DNA of 64,000 nt, taken from NCBI GenBank assembly GCA_947630845.1, contig CANRJB010000003.1:1-64000 (forward strand), given 5' to 3'. Position 1 is the stretch's first letter. The number at the start of each line of letters is the position of its first letter. A program made the position numbers and the translations under genes. The notes under the pieces were generated by a model. That model worked only from the letters and a program-made list of their open reading frames with translations. It was not told the origin of the DNA and ran no database searches. Source of the DNA: an uncultured Clostridia bacterium (GTDB lineage: Bacteria > Bacillota > Clostridia > Oscillospirales > Ruminococcaceae). This document shows positions 17,234 to 26,170 of the stretch, one piece after another.

Positions 17234-18850
17234 ATGAGAATTCAGAAAATCGCTGCCCTTTTAGCATCGGCATGTCTGCTGCTTCCGGCAGGGGGATGCA
17301 GTGAAAGTACCCGTCCCAAAGAAGTACAGGTCTTTACTACGGCATTTGCTGCGAGCGGCACTGCCATTCCGGAGGACAATGAGATACAGCAGCTTATTGG
17401 CGAAAAGATTGGTGCTTACTGTCTTGAGACATGGCTCGGTGACCGGGATACAGCGGAAAAGGCTTTCAGTGATATGATCATGAACAGTGAATATCCTGAT
17501 ATTGTTGTTCCCGATTCCGAAACCTGTCAGAAGATGATACAGGTCGGCGCACTCATTCCCATTGACAGCTACTGGGATGATTACCCGAATCTGAAAAATT
17601 ATTTCACGGATGAAGAATGGGACAGAGTCCGTGCCGAGGACGGGCATATCTACTACATTCCGCCCTTTTCTAATGTCTACATGAAGGATACTGCCACGCT
17701 GCACAATGACGAGGCATTCTGGATCCAGCTTCGTGTGCTGAAGTGGGCAGGCTATCCGGAGATCAAGACGCTTGACCAGTATTTCGACCTCATCGAGTCG
17801 TATCTGGAGGCAAATCCGACGGATGAGAACGGCAATGCCTTTATCGGGCATGAGATCTGTGCGAATGATGCCATCTTCTTCGGACTGGACAATGCGCCCA
17901 TGTTCCTTGACGGCTATCCGAATGACGGCTGCTGCATCGTTGACCCGGAGACGCTTGAGGCGAAAGACTACAATCTTTCCCCTACGGCAAAGCGTTGGTT
18001 CTCCAAGCTCAATGAGGAATACAAGAAGGGTGTTGTGGATCCGGAATTTTCCTTCCTGAGTCTGGAAGAATATATGGATAAGCTTTCCACCGGTCTGGTG
18101 CTGGGGACGGTCGATCAGTACTGGAATTACAATAATGCGGTCAATAACCTGCCGCCGGAATGTACCTACATCCCACTTGGACTGACCATAGATGAGGGCA
18201 TTGAGGAACGTTATCACTCCCGGACTGCATTTGACCCATCAAGCGGTGTGGGCGTGACCATCAGCTGCAAAGACCCGGAAGGTGCGCTGCAATTCCTGAA
18301 TGACATTCTCTCTCCGGAAATCCTGCGGCTGCGGTTCTGGGGCATAGAAGGTGTGGACTATGAGGTCGGAGACGACGGCGTTTTCTATCAGACGGAGGAA
18401 CAGGCAGAACGTTTCCGTGACAAGGATTATGCCAATCAGCACATCTGTCTGTACAGCTATCTGCCGTTCTACTGGGGCATGGATCATGACGGCATCAATG
18501 CCTACAACCCATCCAACCAGCCGGAAGAATTCTACAAGAGCTGTTCTCCGGAAGTCAGAGAATGCTTTGATGCCTACGGGGCAAGGACATATGTGGAGCT
18601 GCTGAACCCTGCGCCGGAGAATGCGCCGTGGTATCCGATGTGGTCATACCAGAATGCCCTTCCGCAGACTTCCGATGTCTACAAGGCTTCGCAGGCAATT
18701 GAAAGTGCCAAGCACCAGTATCTGCCGCAGCTCGTCATGGCTGATGACTTTGAAGCGGCATGGGCTGACTACAACGAAGCCTATGATAAGCTTGACAGTG
18801 AAGTGTTTTTTGATGCCCTGACTGAGGAAGTGCGCAGACTGAGTCAATGA
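17234..18850 (+). CDS. Solute-binding lipoprotein, carbohydrate type, without transporter genes
   Basis: 538 residues. Lipoprotein signal with lipobox PAGGC (Cys22). The mature part has the layout of large sugar ABC-transporter binding proteins (LplA-like, family 1): VFTTAFAASG, later DIVVPDSETCQKMIQVGALIPIDSYW, EEWDRVRAEDGHIYYIPPF, and a C-terminal lobe with repeated Trp/Tyr. GGAGGTG precedes ATG 17234. No permease or ATPase gene is nearby; instead it is the last gene of the diguanylate cyclase/sensor unit, 10 nt after the sensor. A sensing role rather than import is plausible. The ligand is unknown. A terminator follows directly. Confidence 0.85.
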   Translation: MRIQKIAALLASACLLLPAGGCSESTRPKEVQVFTTAFAASGTAIPEDNEIQQLIGEKIGAYCLETWLGDRDTAEKAFSDMIMNSEYPDIVVPDSETCQKMIQVGALIPIDSYWDDYPNLKNYFTDEEWDRVRAEDGHIYYIPPFSNVYMKDTATLHNDEAFWIQLRVLKWAGYPEIKTLDQYFDLIESYLEANPTDENGNAFIGHEICANDAIFFGLDNAPMFLDGYPNDGCCIVDPETLEAKDYNLSPTAKRWFSKLNEEYKKGVVDPEFSFLSLEEYMDKLSTGLVLGTVDQYWNYNNAVNNLPPECTYIPLGLTIDEGIEERYHSRTAFDPSSGVGVTISCKDPEGALQFLNDILSPEILRLRFWGIEGVDYEVGDDGVFYQTEEQAERFRDKDYANQHICLYSYLPFYWGMDHDGINAYNPSNQPEEFYKSCSPEVRECFDAYGARTYVELLNPAPENAPWYPMWSYQNALPQTSDVYKASQAIESAKHQYLPQLVMADDFEAAWADYNEAYDKLDSEVFFDALTEEVRRLSQ

Positions 18851-18857
18851 TATACAA

Positions 18858-18886
18858 AAAGATTGCCCGTTGGGGCAATCTTTTTT
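18858..18886 (+). terminator. Terminator of the cyclase/sensor/binding-protein operon
   Basis: Perfect 10-bp stem AAAGATTGCC / GGCAATCTTT with a 6-nt loop, ending in a T6 run. Confidence 0.92.
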
Positions 18887-18898
18887 CCATCACGTCAC

Positions 18899-18927
18899 TT
18901 TACAAACCGTGGATTTTATTGTATAAT
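18899..18927 (+). promoter_or_regulatory. Promoter of thrH
   Basis: TTTACA (18899-18904), 17 nt, TATAAT (18922-18927), 46 bp before the start codon. Confidence 0.75.
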
Positions 18928-18972
18928 AAAGAAAAGGGAATTTTCCCATCACACATACAGGAGGAATGTATA

Positions 18973-19572
18973 ATGACGATCACATGTCTTGATCTGGAGG
19001 GTGTACTCGTACCGGAAATCTGGATTGCCTTTGCGGAGGCAAGCGGCATCCCGGAACTGCGCAGAACGACCCGTGATGAACCGGATTATAACAAGCTGAT
19101 GGAATACCGTCTTGCGATTTTGCGTGAGCATGGACTGGGACTGAAGGAAATTCAGGAAACCATCGCTAAAATCGACCCGATGCCCGGCGCAAAGGAATTT
19201 CTGGATGAGCTGCGCAGCATCTGTCAGGTCATCATCCTGAGCGATACTTTCACACAGTTTGCCCATCCGCTCATGGTAAAGCTCGGTCTGCCCACCATCT
19301 TCTGCAATACTCTTGAAGTCGGAGAGGATGGCAGCATCACTGGATTCCGTATGCGGTGCGAGAAGTCAAAGTATGCGACGGTCAAGGCATTGCAGTCGGT
19401 CGGTTTTGAGACGATCGCCGCCGGCGACAGCTTTAATGACCTTGCCATGATTCAGGCAAGCAAAGCAGGTTTTCTCTTCCGCAGTACGGAGCAGATCAAG
19501 AAAGATCATCCGGAGCTTCCGGCGTTTGAGACTTATCCTGAACTTCTTGCTGCGATTCGGGCAGCTTTGTAA
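18973..19572 (+). CDS. thrH: ThrH-type phosphoserine phosphatase / homoserine phosphotransferase
   Basis: 199 residues, HAD superfamily. In Pseudomonas ThrH hydrolyses phosphoserine and can move the phosphate to homoserine, linking serine and threonine synthesis. The opening TITCLDLEGVLVPEIWIAFA is almost diagnostic (nucleophile Asp7; Glu9 replaces the usual second Asp). Motif II is ILSDTFTQF and motif III/IV AAGDSFNDLAMI. ATG 18973 follows AGGAGGA; the frame is open further upstream but overlaps the terminator. Length matches the family (~200). Its last 77 bp overlap the 3' end of the AraC gene on the other strand. Confidence 0.95.
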   Translation: MTITCLDLEGVLVPEIWIAFAEASGIPELRRTTRDEPDYNKLMEYRLAILREHGLGLKEIQETIAKIDPMPGAKEFLDELRSICQVIILSDTFTQFAHPLMVKLGLPTIFCNTLEVGEDGSITGFRMRCEKSKYATVKALQSVGFETIAAGDSFNDLAMIQASKAGFLFRSTEQIKKDHPELPAFETYPELLAAIRAAL

Positions 19573-20323
19573 GTGCAGCTTCTGATGCGTTTTTGAGATT
19601 GGGCATACGGTAGGTTTTCTTGAATTCCTTTGGCGTAACGCCCATGTAGCGTTTGAAAATTTTAATGAAATAACTCTGTGAGCTGAAGGCGAGCAGGTTG
19701 CTGATCTCCAGATCTGTGTAATCCGAGTAACGGAGCAGATTGGCAGCAGCCTCCGCCTTTTTTCTGTTGGCATAATCATTGAAGGTCATGCCGACCTCTG
19801 ACTTGAACAGACGGGACAGATACGCTTCGCTCAGCCCCAGATGTGCAGCAGCCCCTTCCAGCCGCACACGGCTGTGGAGATGGTCGCTGATGTAGTCAAT
19901 GGCACGGACGATCTGCTTGGAGTAGATTCCCTTGTTGCGGACAAGACGCATCTTCCGGGTATAGCCTTCCAGCATGGCAGTGTGTACCTCATGGACAGCC
20001 TTGACTGACCGGCACTCGTCCGCACGGATGATATAATAATCACTGAGCTGATAAGCCTCTTCCGGCGACATGCCGCTGCCGATGCAGAAACGTGCGATCA
20101 TGGCTGCGGAGATCACAAAGTGGTACTGGATATTCCGTATTTCATCCCTGCTGAGTAAGCCGTACCCTTCGCTGCAAAGTGGTGTTGCCAACATTTTGAC
20201 TGTCTCGATGTCACCGGAACAGATGCTCTCATAGAACGCCATTTCCCTGTCAAAGGATGCATGGACGAACAGAGACTCCCGCTGACTCACGAGGTGAGCT
20301 GACAGATTTTTCTCATCATTCAT
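19496..20323 (-). CDS. AraC-family transcriptional regulator
   Basis: 275 residues. ATG 20323 follows GGGAGGT at 6 nt; the GTG at 20332 is inside that site. The N-terminal ~160 residues form an effector domain I do not recognise (helical, with HFVISAAMIARFCIGSG), and the C-terminal ~165-262 hold the two helix-turn-helix motifs: AAAHLGLSEAYLSRLFKSEV and ISNLLAFSSQSYFIKIFKRY, followed by GVTPKEFKKTYR. The 3' end overlaps thrH by 77 bp, convergently. The nearest target candidates are the divergently or distally placed cellulosomal gene at 20518-23793 on the same strand and thrH; no operator was identified. Confidence 0.9.
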   Translation of the reverse strand: MNDEKNLSAHLVSQRESLFVHASFDREMAFYESICSGDIETVKMLATPLCSEGYGLLSRDEIRNIQYHFVISAAMIARFCIGSGMSPEEAYQLSDYYIIRADECRSVKAVHEVHTAMLEGYTRKMRLVRNKGIYSKQIVRAIDYISDHLHSRVRLEGAAAHLGLSEAYLSRLFKSEVGMTFNDYANRKKAEAAANLLRYSDYTDLEISNLLAFSSQSYFIKIFKRYMGVTPKEFKKTYRMPNLKNASEAALTKLPESQQEVQDKSQTPEAPDDLS

Positions 20324-20346
20324 TTGAAGCACCTCCCTTTTGAATT

Positions 20347-20375
20347 ATTATAACACAGTTTTTTCAAAATAGCAA
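20347..20375 (-). promoter_or_regulatory. Promoter of AraC-family gene
   Basis: Minus strand TTGCTA (20375-20370), 17 nt, extended TGT-TATAAT (ending 20347). Confidence 0.7.
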
Positions 20376-20462
20376 TAGGAAAAGCAGTTTTTTTTCCTGT
20401 TATGTCTTATTTTTTTTCCCTTCTGTATGTCCGGGACGAGGAATGGAGGAGGAGATCTGTGC

Positions 20463-20498
20463 AAAAAAAGATGAGCAGAGGGTTATTCTCTGCTCATC
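20463..20498 (-). terminator. Terminator of the GH9/GH16 gene
   Basis: Perfect 11-bp stem (GATGAGCAGAG / CTCTGCTCATC), followed on the minus strand by T7. Confidence 0.92.
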
Positions 20499-20517
20499 TT
20501 TCATAGAAAGGGGAGGA

Positions 20518-23500
20518 TCATTTGTCATAGGTGACCCACTGATACCGTGCGGTCAGGGGCGTTTTGCCGTCAAACGGAGCAAGCCACTCATCTACGCCTG
20601 TGCCGGGCCATACATTCATCATGATCTTGCCGGGAGTTGACGGGATGTTGTCAGTTGCCGTATAGACCGGTTCGCCGTCTACATACCATGTAATATGGTC
20701 TGCCTGCCAGTCAAAGCCGAATCTGTGGAATCCCTCGGAGGCATCAAAGCCGAGATCATACATGTACTCATGGTTACCAACGCCATTGGTATAGTAATTG
20801 AACTGTACTTTGGTGGTATCCTTGCCAAGCACCTCGATGTCGATCTCATCCCATGGATTGTTGTCAGAAGGACCTGTGTAGGTGAAGAACGAGGAGACAA
20901 CGCCGGGATTCTTGATTGCCTGCATGGATGTTTCATAGTAACCGTAGCTGTAGAAATCGTTGGTTCTGTATTCTGCTGCGGAATATGCGTACTGTCCGGT
21001 AGCATCCTTGTCAATTGTCAGACTGAGCATGCCGCCGTCAAGGGAAGTGTTGCCGGCATACCATCCGCAGTTGAACGGGTCGCCGTTTGTCCAGCCGTCA
21101 GATGCAATGAACAGCGGTGTTGCACCCTTGCGGAAGTCAGCAACAGCATCTGCCTGTGTATTCATACCACTCTCATCCTTTCCGGATGGCTGTGTTTCGG
21201 TCGGTTCGGTAGGAGTATTTTCTGTAGTCTCCGGGAGAGTTTCCTCTGTAGGCTGTGTTGGTTCAACAGGATCATTCTCTGTCGGCTGCTGTGCATCGCC
21301 GATCGGGAGTGTAACCAGACCAATGACGCAGCGCAGGATATTCAGTCCGTCATCTGCCTCAGGCTTGCCGTTCAGATTGACATCTGCATTGATAAGACCC
21401 TGCGGTGTGACCTTTTCGCCGATCATCAGGTATTTGTTCAGGAGTATCATGTCTATCATCTGAACCTTGCCGTTTTCATCCACATCGCCGTAGACCGTCT
21501 TACCGTCACCGGTCGTTGTTGTCTCGCCATTTGTCTCTGTGACATTTTCCGAGGGTTCTGTCACATCTTCCGACGGATCTGTCACATTCTCAGAAGGCTC
21601 AACTTCTGCCGGCTCTGCATCCAGAACGGACAGCAGATAGGTCAGCGGAGAATTCCAGTAGATGGTGATCTCATTGGTGGAGTAGCTTTCAGAATTATCC
21701 ACATAGCGCAGTGCAGGTGCAAGCTCCTTGCAATATGCCTTTGCTGCACTGTCCTCAAGGTTCTGGTTGACACCGCCGACCAGCATGCCCTTCATTGCCT
21801 TGTCCTTTGCCATAGAGGGACGATGGTGCGGATGTTCCGGAGAAACAGTACCGTAGCCGGTCACAAAGCTTGTACCGATCGGGTTTGTGCCGAGCAGGTA
21901 GTTCAACTGTGACTGTGCGCCGTTCAGATAGGGTTCTTCGCCGGTGAGCTGATAAGCCAGTGCCATGATGATGCCGGCATTGGCAATGGTCATGTTGCTG
22001 CCCCACTCATATCTGGACAGTGCCACACCGTAGGGAGAGTTGCCGGAAACTCCGGAAAGTGTGCCTGCTTCCTTGATGACAGCGGACTTTGCAGTCTCAT
22101 ACAGCGGATTGTTTTCTGCATCCTTCATGGTAAGGATAGCAATATTGCCGTAGTCGCCAACAGTTGCCCAGTCCAGACCGGATTTGCTCTTTTCATTGAA
22201 GGACTGTGCAGCAGTCTGATACTTGGAATCACCAGTCAGACGGAACATCTGTGCAGCAGCCCAGTAACGTTCATCTGTGTCGCTCTTGTCGCCGTATTCA
22301 CCGGTCACGATATCATTCGGATTTGCATAGGCAATGATGTTCGGATTCTGTTCAAGGAATGCCCATGCTTTTTCAGCAGCAACCTTGCACTTTTCGGCAT
22401 AAGCGGAATCATAGTCCTGATATACCTCAGCAGCCAGTGCCATGGAAGCACAGAAATCAGCCGTTGCGGTAGTAGAGATCGGCATCACGATCAGCGGATC
22501 TTTCTCATCTTCAGGCATCACATATCCCGGGAAGCTTGCGCATGTTACCTTATGGTACACGCCGCCGGATTCAGCCTGCATCTTGAGCATCCAATCAAGC
22601 TCATACTTTACTTCGTCAAGAATGTCAGCCTTGCCGTTACCGCTTTCCGGAATGCCAAGACCATCAGAATACATCTCCGGTGCAGCCATATACGCATACA
22701 TCAGGTCTGCAACAGCCTTTGCGCCTGCAACTACATAGCGCCCGTAGTCGCCTGCATCGTGCCAGCCGCCGCTGACTTCGATCTGCTGATTGGTCTGATA
22801 GATGGTTGCGATCGAGTTGTGGCATGCCGGATGTGCAAAATCGGCATCCTTTATCTCTGTGCCGCAGCGTTGGAGATAGAGCATCTTCACGGAATCATCA
22901 AGCAGTGAGCTGTACACATTTTCCCCGATCTCAAATGCATAGGAATCATCCATACCATCGCATGTGACGATATACTTGCCGGGTGTGGTAACTTCCGAGA
23001 AATCGAAAATATAATCTGTTTCATCTGCCGAGCTGTTGGTAATGCCATTGCTGATAGGCGCACTGTAAACTTCCTGTTTTGTACCCGCATTGACAACATG
23101 AGCCTGCACGGTCCCGTCGACCGCAGGTGTCTTGCGGATAACAGCGATTTTCTTGCTGTCAGGCTGATAGCCGACCTGATTTGTGATAATGTCAGGCTGA
23201 TAGGGTCTTGCGGCACTGTAATCCACCTTGCTGTCGTCGATCAGTTCAAGGGACACATTGTCCAGATAGATGGTATGCTCAGGCAGGTCTGCCGGATCAT
23301 CCTCTTCAAGACCGCAGTTGAAGCACATCTTTGCCATGATGTCGGTAGCTTCTTCCATGGTGAATTCCTGTGTGATGGTCTGCGGTACGGAGGTAACGTT
23401 GATCCCCTTCCATACATAAGCCTGATAAGTACCGCCGTTCTGCTGTATCATGCATTCAACATATCTGTCTGTTGTTGCAGAAATGTCATATGTCAGGCGG

Positions 23501-23793
23501 TAAACACCGTTCTGGTACAGCGGAATGATGTCATAGTAAAGCTGTACAGCATAATTCTTGGTGCCTCTGTTGGTGATGTGGAATGCGAGCTTGCCGTCCT
23601 CTACGCCAAGTGAAGCAACACCACCGCTTTCCTTGTACATGCCCCAGTCAGTACCTGCGATACTGCTATCAAATGTACCGTTTTCAATGAGTGTGCCTGC
23701 TGCGAAGGAAGAGAGCGGCAGTGCCGACGATCCCGTTGCCATCACAGCGATTGCAGCGATCCCCGCTGCGATCCGTTTCAGTGCATGTTTCAT
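20518..23793 (-). CDS. Bifunctional cellulosomal enzyme: CBM4-Ig-GH9-dockerin-GH16
   Basis: 1091 residues, secreted. Signal peptide (~1-32, ending SFA-AG); CBM4-like module (~34-190); Ig-like CelD N-terminal domain (~203-295); GH9 domain (~300-735) with [10 protein letters not shown] (Asp346, Asp349), HPHHRPS and Glu708 in [14 protein letters not shown] Thr/Glu linker leads to an internal dockerin (768-832; loops [12 protein letters not shown] and [12 protein letters not shown]), then a Pro/Thr/Glu linker (~833-880) and a GH16 domain (~884-1091) with DEIDIEVLG (nucleophile Glu983, acid/base Glu987). It combines cellulose cleavage with beta-1,3-1,4-glucan cleavage on one polypeptide. The dockerin is nearly the same as that of the GH9 at 1786-4512. 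Ribosome site AGGGGAAAG precedes the ATG. Monocistronic. Confidence 0.95.
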   Translation of the reverse strand: MKHALKRIAAGIAAIAVMATGSSALPLSSFAAGTLIENGTFDSSIAGTDWGMYKESGGVASLGVEDGKLAFHITNRGTKNYAVQLYYDIIPLYQNGVYRLTYDISATTDRYVECMIQQNGGTYQAYVWKGINVTSVPQTITQEFTMEEATDIMAKMCFNCGLEEDDPADLPEHTIYLDNVSLELIDDSKVDYSAARPYQPDIITNQVGYQPDSKKIAVIRKTPAVDGTVQAHVVNAGTKQEVYSAPISNGITNSSADETDYIFDFSEVTTPGKYIVTCDGMDDSYAFEIGENVYSSLLDDSVKMLYLQRCGTEIKDADFAHPACHNSIATIYQTNQQIEVSGGWHDAGDYGRYVVAGAKAVADLMYAYMAAPEMYSDGLGIPESGNGKADILDEVKYELDWMLKMQAESGGVYHKVTCASFPGYVMPEDEKDPLIVMPISTTATADFCASMALAAEVYQDYDSAYAEKCKVAAEKAWAFLEQNPNIIAYANPNDIVTGEYGDKSDTDERYWAAAQMFRLTGDSKYQTAAQSFNEKSKSGLDWATVGDYGNIAILTMKDAENNPLYETAKSAVIKEAGTLSGVSGNSPYGVALSRYEWGSNMTIANAGIIMALAYQLTGEEPYLNGAQSQLNYLLGTNPIGTSFVTGYGTVSPEHPHHRPSMAKDKAMKGMLVGGVNQNLEDSAAKAYCKELAPALRYVDNSESYSTNEITIYWNSPLTYLLSVLDAEPAEVEPSENVTDPSEDVTEPSENVTETNGETTTTGDGKTVYGDVDENGKVQMIDMILLNKYLMIGEKVTPQGLINADVNLNGKPEADDGLNILRCVIGLVTLPIGDAQQPTENDPVEPTQPTEETLPETTENTPTEPTETQPSGKDESGMNTQADAVADFRKGATPLFIASDGWTNGDPFNCGWYAGNTSLDGGMLSLTIDKDATGQYAYSAAEYRTNDFYSYGYYETSMQAIKNPGVVSSFFTYTGPSDNNPWDEIDIEVLGKDTTKVQFNYYTNGVGNHEYMYDLGFDASEGFHRFGFDWQADHITWYVDGEPVYTATDNIPSTPGKIMMNVWPGTGVDEWLAPFDGKTPLTARYQWVTYDK

Positions 23794-23833
23794 ATTCTTT
23801 CCCCTCTCAAAAAGACAAAAATAGAGCCATTAT

Positions 23834-23850
23834 TAGCCGGACTCCGGCTA
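23834..23850 (-). promoter_or_regulatory. Perfect palindrome in the leader of the GH9/GH16 gene
   Basis: TAGCCGG-ACT-CCGGCTA, 7-bp arms, 41 bp upstream of the start codon, in otherwise AT-rich DNA. It could be an operator or an mRNA-stabilising hairpin. The corresponding region of the other GH9 gene has no copy. Confidence 0.35.
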
Positions 23851-23930
23851 TATAGTTTTATTTTAGCACACTTATACCAAAATAAATACAACTTTTTTGA
23901 CAAAAATGACAGTATTTTGATATATTTACA

Positions 23931-23961
23931 AAAGTACACAGGGATGATGTCCCTGTGTACC
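23931..23961 (-). terminator. Terminator of the PepSY gene
   Basis: Perfect 11-bp stem GTACACAGGGA / TCCCTGTGTAC with a 5-nt loop; TTTT follows on the minus strand. Confidence 0.85.
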
Positions 23962-24023
23962 GATGTTGTTTGTCATTTCTCCGGAAAGCGGAGAAAGCTT
24001 TGTTGTGCTGCATGGGGATGTGT

Positions 24024-24920
24024 TCAATGCCCCTTGGGGTGCGACTCGGATTCCAGCACTTCACCAAACTCGGAGACTTTGTACTCATACTCCATGTCGT
24101 CCAGATAAAATTCAAAGTCAAAGATGAGCTTGCCGCCTTCTGTTTCCCAGTTTTCCTCTGTAAAGACGACATCGTTCTGTCTGTCCATCAGACCTGCACC
24201 GGAAAGGGCAATGGTCTTGGCATGGTCGATCGTTTCCTGACTGGGTGTGCCAAGCTCATTGGCATCAAGCTTTTCTGTTTCACGCTTGCGGATGCTGCCG
24301 TCAGCGACTGCGATCTCATAGTCATATTCCGTATCTGCTGTCCGGAACACAAGCTCATAGACCTGTACGCCATTGTCCATATCCTCTTTGGACTCCGTGA
24401 AGGTCACGGCATCGGCAGTCAGACCGGCATCCTCCAGTGCCTTTGCTTTTGCATCTTCCATAGAGAGTCCTGCTGCGGCATTGGTGGATGGCTGCTGGGT
24501 TGTGGGCGGCTGTTCGGATGAGGGCTGCACGGTTTCGGGTGCAGCGGCAGAAGATTCCGTGGCATCCTGTACAGGGGGAGCAGTTTCCTGCGGCTGTGTG
24601 TGCCTGATGATCTCGCCGTGCTGACCGCTTGCGCCTTTGGAATTACGGTAGCGCAGCGTGCCGTCCTTTGCGAGAATGATGTATTCATATTCAATGCCGT
24701 CCACATAGAATTCGATCTCATACTGATAATGACCATCGTCAAATTCCAGATCGTCCTTGCAGAAAGACGGTGTCACGCCTGCATCTTTGAAGGCGATCTG
24801 TTCGGCTGCATCCTTGCCGATGAATGAGCCTGTGACGGCAAGCACCGTGATCACTGCCGCAGCAACGAGTACGGCGATCACAATGCCGACGATCAGCTTT
24901 CCGTTTGTTTTCTTTTCCAT
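24024..24920 (-). CDS. Membrane-anchored protein with three PepSY-like domains
   Basis: 298 residues. Lys-rich N-terminus and one helix (~9-31) anchor it, with the rest outside. Three repeats of the PepSY type are visible: ~35-95 (AAEQIAFKDAGV...YEIEFYVDGIEYEYIILAKDG), ~150-215 (AKAKALEDAGL...YELVFRTADTEYDYEIAVADG) and ~230-298 (KTIALSGAGL...FDFEFYLDDMEYEYKVSEFG). A Gln/Pro/Thr/Ser linker separates the first two. PepSY domains are associated with peptidase inhibition at the cell surface; the function here is not known. Ribosome site GGAGGAAC lies before the ATG. Terminator at 23931-23961. Confidence 0.88.
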   Translation of the reverse strand: MEKKTNGKLIVGIVIAVLVAAAVITVLAVTGSFIGKDAAEQIAFKDAGVTPSFCKDDLEFDDGHYQYEIEFYVDGIEYEYIILAKDGTLRYRNSKGASGQHGEIIRHTQPQETAPPVQDATESSAAAPETVQPSSEQPPTTQQPSTNAAAGLSMEDAKAKALEDAGLTADAVTFTESKEDMDNGVQVYELVFRTADTEYDYEIAVADGSIRKRETEKLDANELGTPSQETIDHAKTIALSGAGLMDRQNDVVFTEENWETEGGKLIFDFEFYLDDMEYEYKVSEFGEVLESESHPKGH

Positions 24921-25009
24921 GATGTTCCTCCTTGAAACCTGTATCTGTTTCTATCTGTCGCCGGTCTTCTGCTGTCCGGATGAAAAAACGGAAGGCAGAG
25001 GATCAGCAT

Positions 25010-25034
25010 AAAAGTACAAATAAGGTATACTTTT
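25010..25034. promoter_or_regulatory. Inverted repeat in the divergent region
   Basis: AAAAGTA (25010-25016) and TACTTTT (25028-25034) form a 7-bp inverted repeat upstream of the PepSY gene. It may be an operator; nothing identifies the protein that would bind. Confidence 0.25.
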
Positions 25035-25133
25035 GTTTCCATTATGCCATACAATCTTGAACGGGATGTGAAAATATGATGAATGAGATATGAATAATTA
25101 ACGTATATTTTTCTGAAAAATTTACAATTTCTG

Positions 25134-25162
25134 CTTGACCGTCGTGTAAAAATGTGGTAAAA
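25134..25162 (+). promoter_or_regulatory. Promoter of the condensation/ACP/ligase operon
   Basis: TTGACC (25134-25139), 17 nt, extended TGG-TAAAAT (25154-25162). The 17 bp from 25160 recur at the promoter at 30243. Confidence 0.75.
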
Positions 25163-25204
25163 TAAAATCAGTAAATTATGAAACCCAAGTAAGGAGTGGT
25201 TCAG

Positions 25205-26155
25205 ATGAATAAATTACTTATCGGCAGTGGCATTGTTGCCGGTGCGGCAGCAACTGCTGCCTTCGCAGGTGCTATGAAGCTGTTCAACAGTGTCATTCCC
25301 CGTCAGGATGGCGTAAAGGTCGATATCAGCGAAATGGCTGATATGGAGCAGTGGGAGGAGTACAAGAAATTCATTGACCCCCGCAAGGAAGCTTTGCTTG
25401 CCAGAGAGTATGAGAAAGTGGAGATCTTTGCACGGGACGGTATCCGCCTGAGAGGCTATTATTTCCCCTGCGATATGCCTTCATCCCGTTTTCTCATCGG
25501 TCTGCACGGCTACACAAGCAAGGGACTGAGCGACTATGCGGCACCGTCCAAATTCTATCTGGAGCATGGCTACAATCTTCTCATTGTCGATCTGCGTGCG
25601 CATGGGGAGAGCGAGGGGGACTATGTGGGCTTCGGCATCCTTGACCGCCACGACTGCATGGAGTGGATACGCTACATCATCGGTCGGTTCGGCAGGGAAT
25701 CACAGATCGTTCTGCACGGCGATTCTATGGGCGCAACAACTGCGCTGATGACAACAGGCTTTGCTGACCTGCCGGAAAATGTGAAGTGCGTTGTGGCAGA
25801 TTGTGCGTTTACATCGCCCTATGATGTGTTTGCCCATATCCTGAAACGGGACTACAAGCTGCCGCCCTTCCCGGTCATGAATATCTCCGATATGATGTGC
25901 GAAAAGAAAGCCGGCTATCGTTTCCGTGACTATTCCACACTGCTTGCGATGCATGTCAATGACAGACCGGTATTCTTCGTCCACGGCAGCAAGGATAATT
26001 TCGTCCCCACACGCATGAGCAGGGAAAATTATGATGCCTGCCATGCACCCAAAGAGCTGCTCATTATAGAGAATGCCGGACATGGTGCAAGCTATTATGA
26101 AAATCCGGAACTGTTTGAGGAACGGCTTGCCGCTTTCCTTGAAAAATATGTATAG
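25205..26155 (+). CDS. Membrane-anchored alpha/beta hydrolase
   Basis: 316 residues. ATG 25205 lies 8 nt after AAGGAG; the upstream GTG (25196) is too close. An N-terminal hydrophobic stretch (~3-28, GSGIVAGAAATAAFAGAM) may be a membrane anchor. The serine-hydrolase core has an oxyanion-loop HGYTSKG, the nucleophile elbow HGDSMGA (Ser174), an acid in VHGSKDNFVP and the catalytic His in ENAGHGASYY. It resembles BAAT/serine-aminopeptidase-like hydrolases of Firmicutes. First gene of a four-gene operon with a condensation enzyme, a carrier protein and a ligase; a thioesterase or acyl-transfer role on the carrier product is plausible but unproven. Confidence 0.88.
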   Translation: MNKLLIGSGIVAGAAATAAFAGAMKLFNSVIPRQDGVKVDISEMADMEQWEEYKKFIDPRKEALLAREYEKVEIFARDGIRLRGYYFPCDMPSSRFLIGLHGYTSKGLSDYAAPSKFYLEHGYNLLIVDLRAHGESEGDYVGFGILDRHDCMEWIRYIIGRFGRESQIVLHGDSMGATTALMTTGFADLPENVKCVVADCAFTSPYDVFAHILKRDYKLPPFPVMNISDMMCEKKAGYRFRDYSTLLAMHVNDRPVFFVHGSKDNFVPTRMSRENYDACHAPKELLIIENAGHGASYYENPELFEERLAAFLEKYV

Positions 26156-26170
26156 TGAGAAAGGAGATGT

